Source of the DNA: Litoribacterium kuwaitense
GTDB lineage: Bacteria; Bacillota; Bacilli; Bacillales; DSM-28697
NCBI RefSeq assembly: GCF_011058155.1
Contig: NZ_JAALFC010000001.1
Coordinates: 284,689 to 348,688 of the forward strand
Direction of reading: 5' to 3'
Length of the DNA: 64,000 nucleotides
Both the position numbers and the translations under genes were made by a program. Position 1 is the first letter of the stretch. Each line of letters begins with the position of its first letter. Below the pieces are notes generated by a model. That model saw only the letters and a program-made list of their open reading frames with translations. It did not search any database and had not been told where the DNA came from. Shown here piece by piece: positions 62,972 to 64,000 of the stretch.

Positions 62972-63063
62972 TGCTGCCATAAGAATTTACCACCCTTGCC
63001 ATCTTATTTACCATCAAGTGCCATGAAATGTACCACCGATTGCCAATGTATTTACCACGAACG
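62972..63063. repeat. Direct-repeat array like an IS21-family end
   Basis: TTTACCAC starts at 62986, TTTACCAT at 63007, TGTACCAC at 63029 and TTTACCAC at 63051, spaced 21, 22 and 22 bp, with TGCCA after each of the first three. IS21-family termini carry such multiple transposase-binding repeats and begin TG; TGCTGCCA at 62972 would be the tip. Confidence 0.55.
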
Positions 63064-63108
63064 TATAAAAATCTTACAGAGGGGTAGCGTCTTTCCACCT
63101 ATAAAAAA

Positions 63109-63145
63109 TAGTCGATTTCAAGGAATCGACTTTTAGCTTCTTTTT
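63109..63145 (+). terminator. Hairpin with U tract
   Basis: AGTCGATT-tcaagg-AATCGACTTTTAG followed by CTTCTTTTT. It stands alone after the IS remnants, 60 bp before the end of the minus-strand ORF. Confidence 0.6.
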
Positions 63146-63203
63146 ATTAAACTTAAGCAACCGTTTGTTTGAGTACAAGGTTTCACAACTTTCTCTAGAC
63201 AAT

Positions 63204-63878
63204 TTAACTAAATATGTCAACTCCTAAAATATCTCTATTAGATAAATTAACAGTTATATTAATCTTAGAAGCAAAAGTGCTAAAACTTCTCAGAGAAGGT
63301 GATTTGATTAGATCACTATTTAATTTCCAACCTACATGCTGCAGACGTATAACTCCTTCTCTTGCAAAAAAAGTTTGTTTCAAGAATTGGTATAAACTTT
63401 CAGTACCATTTACGTTTAAAGGTTTAAGCTGACTTATATCTATAGAATAATCTCTGATGTCTGCATTTTTAAAATAATTTTGGTCTAATTGATTTAAATT
63501 ATTACTTTTAACCATATCTGGTAATATAGAATATAATTTATTTGAAGTTTCATAATCCCTTAAAAGAGTTAGAGTTTCAGGTTTTAAACCAATCAAGTTA
63601 TACCTAGAAGATTTATCGCCTATACTTTCTTTAGTTATTTTTTTATAGTGTGGCACTAATTGTTCTAAGACTAAGCTTTCGGCTTCTTTACTAGGTGTTG
63701 GAATCGAAACATAAACTTCGGTTTGAAGAAGATAAGAGGAATAAGCAAAAAATTGGCATGCAGGAGTCAGTATTTCCTTAAAATTTTTAGCTGATACCTT
63801 TTCGATACTAACTTCTTCTATAAAGTCATAATTATTATTTTCATAGTGTTTCTTCACTGGAATAAGCCATGGAAACAT
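63204..63878 (-). CDS. Unrecognised 224-residue protein
   Basis: I do not recognise this protein. From ATG 63878, nine bases after a GTGAGG site: MFPWLIPVKKHYENNNYDFI, YVSIPTPSKEAESLVLEQLV, ETLTLLRDYETSNKLYSIL, REGVIRLQHVGWKLNSDLI and a last segment rich in serine and asparagine. No signal peptide, membrane helix, metal motif or nucleotide loop is visible; it looks soluble and mixed alpha/beta. Its base composition is far more AT-rich than the rest of the window and codons follow suit, which points to transfer. It lies between IS remnants and the second 79-bp repeat. Confidence 0.6.
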   Translation of the reverse strand: MFPWLIPVKKHYENNNYDFIEEVSIEKVSAKNFKEILTPACQFFAYSSYLLQTEVYVSIPTPSKEAESLVLEQLVPHYKKITKESIGDKSSRYNLIGLKPETLTLLRDYETSNKLYSILPDMVKSNNLNQLDQNYFKNADIRDYSIDISQLKPLNVNGTESLYQFLKQTFFAREGVIRLQHVGWKLNSDLIKSPSLRSFSTFASKINITVNLSNRDILGVDIFS

Positions 63879-63898
63879 AATAAACAACCTCACTTCAT

Positions 63899-63977
63899 AT
63901 GTGAATGAATTTCATAATTCTAAGGTCTTGCCACGCAAGGCTTCCGAGACATAAAAAAGGAAGTACCTCCCCAAATT
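63899..63977 (+). repeat. 79-bp direct repeat, copy B
   Basis: Second copy of the repeat at 61835-61913 with three mismatches. After it comes CTGTATAATGGTAGTCGACG, with a consensus TATAAT at 63980-63985, which looks like the promoter region of an element continuing beyond the window. Confidence 0.9.
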
Positions 63978-64000
63978 CTGTATAATGGTAGTCGACGAAA

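Larger units (their letters stand above)
62575..63203. mobile_element. Nested IS remnants between genes
   Basis: 629 bp with no intact gene. In order: GAGGGCACTGAAAAAGTCCC at 62605-62624, which looks like an IS1182-type end; a terminator-like hairpin at 62640; a Bacillaceae GC-rich repeat at about 62690-62815; the start of an IS1182-family transposase at 62867; an IS21-end-like repeat array from about 62972; and a hairpin at 63109-63145. Confidence 0.6.

Noticed and set aside
62690..63136. 148-residue ORF through the GC-rich repeat
   Set aside because: Its first half is the noncoding repeat. Only the internal segment from 62867 is transposase-like, and that is truncated.
1..64000. CRISPR array, prophage module, tRNA genes
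   Set aside because: No regularly spaced identical repeats of CRISPR size, no phage structural genes and no tRNA cloverleaf with a TTCGA arm were seen. The only short spaced repeats are the four at 62986-63060, which fit an IS end.

Overview
The window is a stretch of chromosome from an endospore-forming Bacillaceae bacterium. The evidence is gene order that matches the Bacillus subtilis trp to ilvD region (trpCFBA-hisC-tyrA, ypiA/B/F, qcrABC, ypjA-D, dapB-mgsA-bshB1-bshA-cca-birA-panBCD, ypmAB-aspB-asnS-dnaD-nth-ypoC, ponA-recU, yppC, ligD-ku, mrfAB, ypsA-gpsB-rnpB-ypsC, xpt, bpsAB, metAA, ypgR, ilvD-brxA), plus spore genes (cotD, sspL and sspM candidates, ypjB) and bacillithiol genes. G+C is in the mid-40s percent by eye until the last 2.5 kb, which is more AT-rich.

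Layout. 1-5.6 kb: end of the tryptophan operon with hisC and tyrA. 6-13 kb: a broken TPR gene, ypiB, ypiF, the menaquinol:cytochrome c reductase operon, ypjA, ypjB, a zinc peptidase. 13-22 kb: YitT-type membrane protein, MazG-like hydrolase, lysine/peptidoglycan, methylglyoxal, bacillithiol, tRNA-CCA, biotin ligase and pantothenate genes. 22-27 kb: ypmAB-aspB-asnS and dnaD-nth-ypoC. 27-31 kb (minus): recU-ponA. 31-39 kb: yppC, yppE, NAD salvage, spore-type NHEJ (ku-ligD) and small spore-like genes. 39-43 kb: methyltransferase and the mitomycin-repair pair mrfAB. 43-49 kb: cotD, ypsA, gpsB, RNase P RNA, a rRNA-type methyltransferase, xpt, alkylpyrone synthesis. 49-54 kb: a 6S-like RNA, small spore protein, two RNase H-like genes, metAA, HEAT-repeat protein. 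54-60 kb: ilvD, a bacilliredoxin, then a three-gene exported cassette (stalk/GH18 hydrolase, coiled-coil membrane protein, phosphodiester glycosidase). 60-61.5 kb: a PadR-controlled split YraQ-type permease. 61.5-64 kb: a graveyard of IS3-, IS1182- and IS21-like remnants, bounded by 79-bp direct repeats and holding an unrecognised AT-rich ORF.

The most striking window-wide feature is a set of eight reading-frame breaks in otherwise conserved genes (ypiA, ypjB, recU, a RacA-like gene, yppE, pncB, a Gly-rich small gene, cotD). Seven fit loss of one base, about five of them in or beside homopolymer runs. This looks like consensus error or very recent decay; starts and ends of those genes are given for the repaired frame. 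Other points worth a look: a perfect 11-bp hairpin that hides the ypjB Shine-Dalgarno sequence, a 34-bp palindrome over the padR promoter, a 26-residue membrane peptide gene, the absence of aroA and dinG from their usual places, and the GH18/phosphodiester glycosidase cassette. I see no clear-cut new defence or mobile system; the best candidates for undescribed biology are that exported cassette and the orphan ORF at the right edge.
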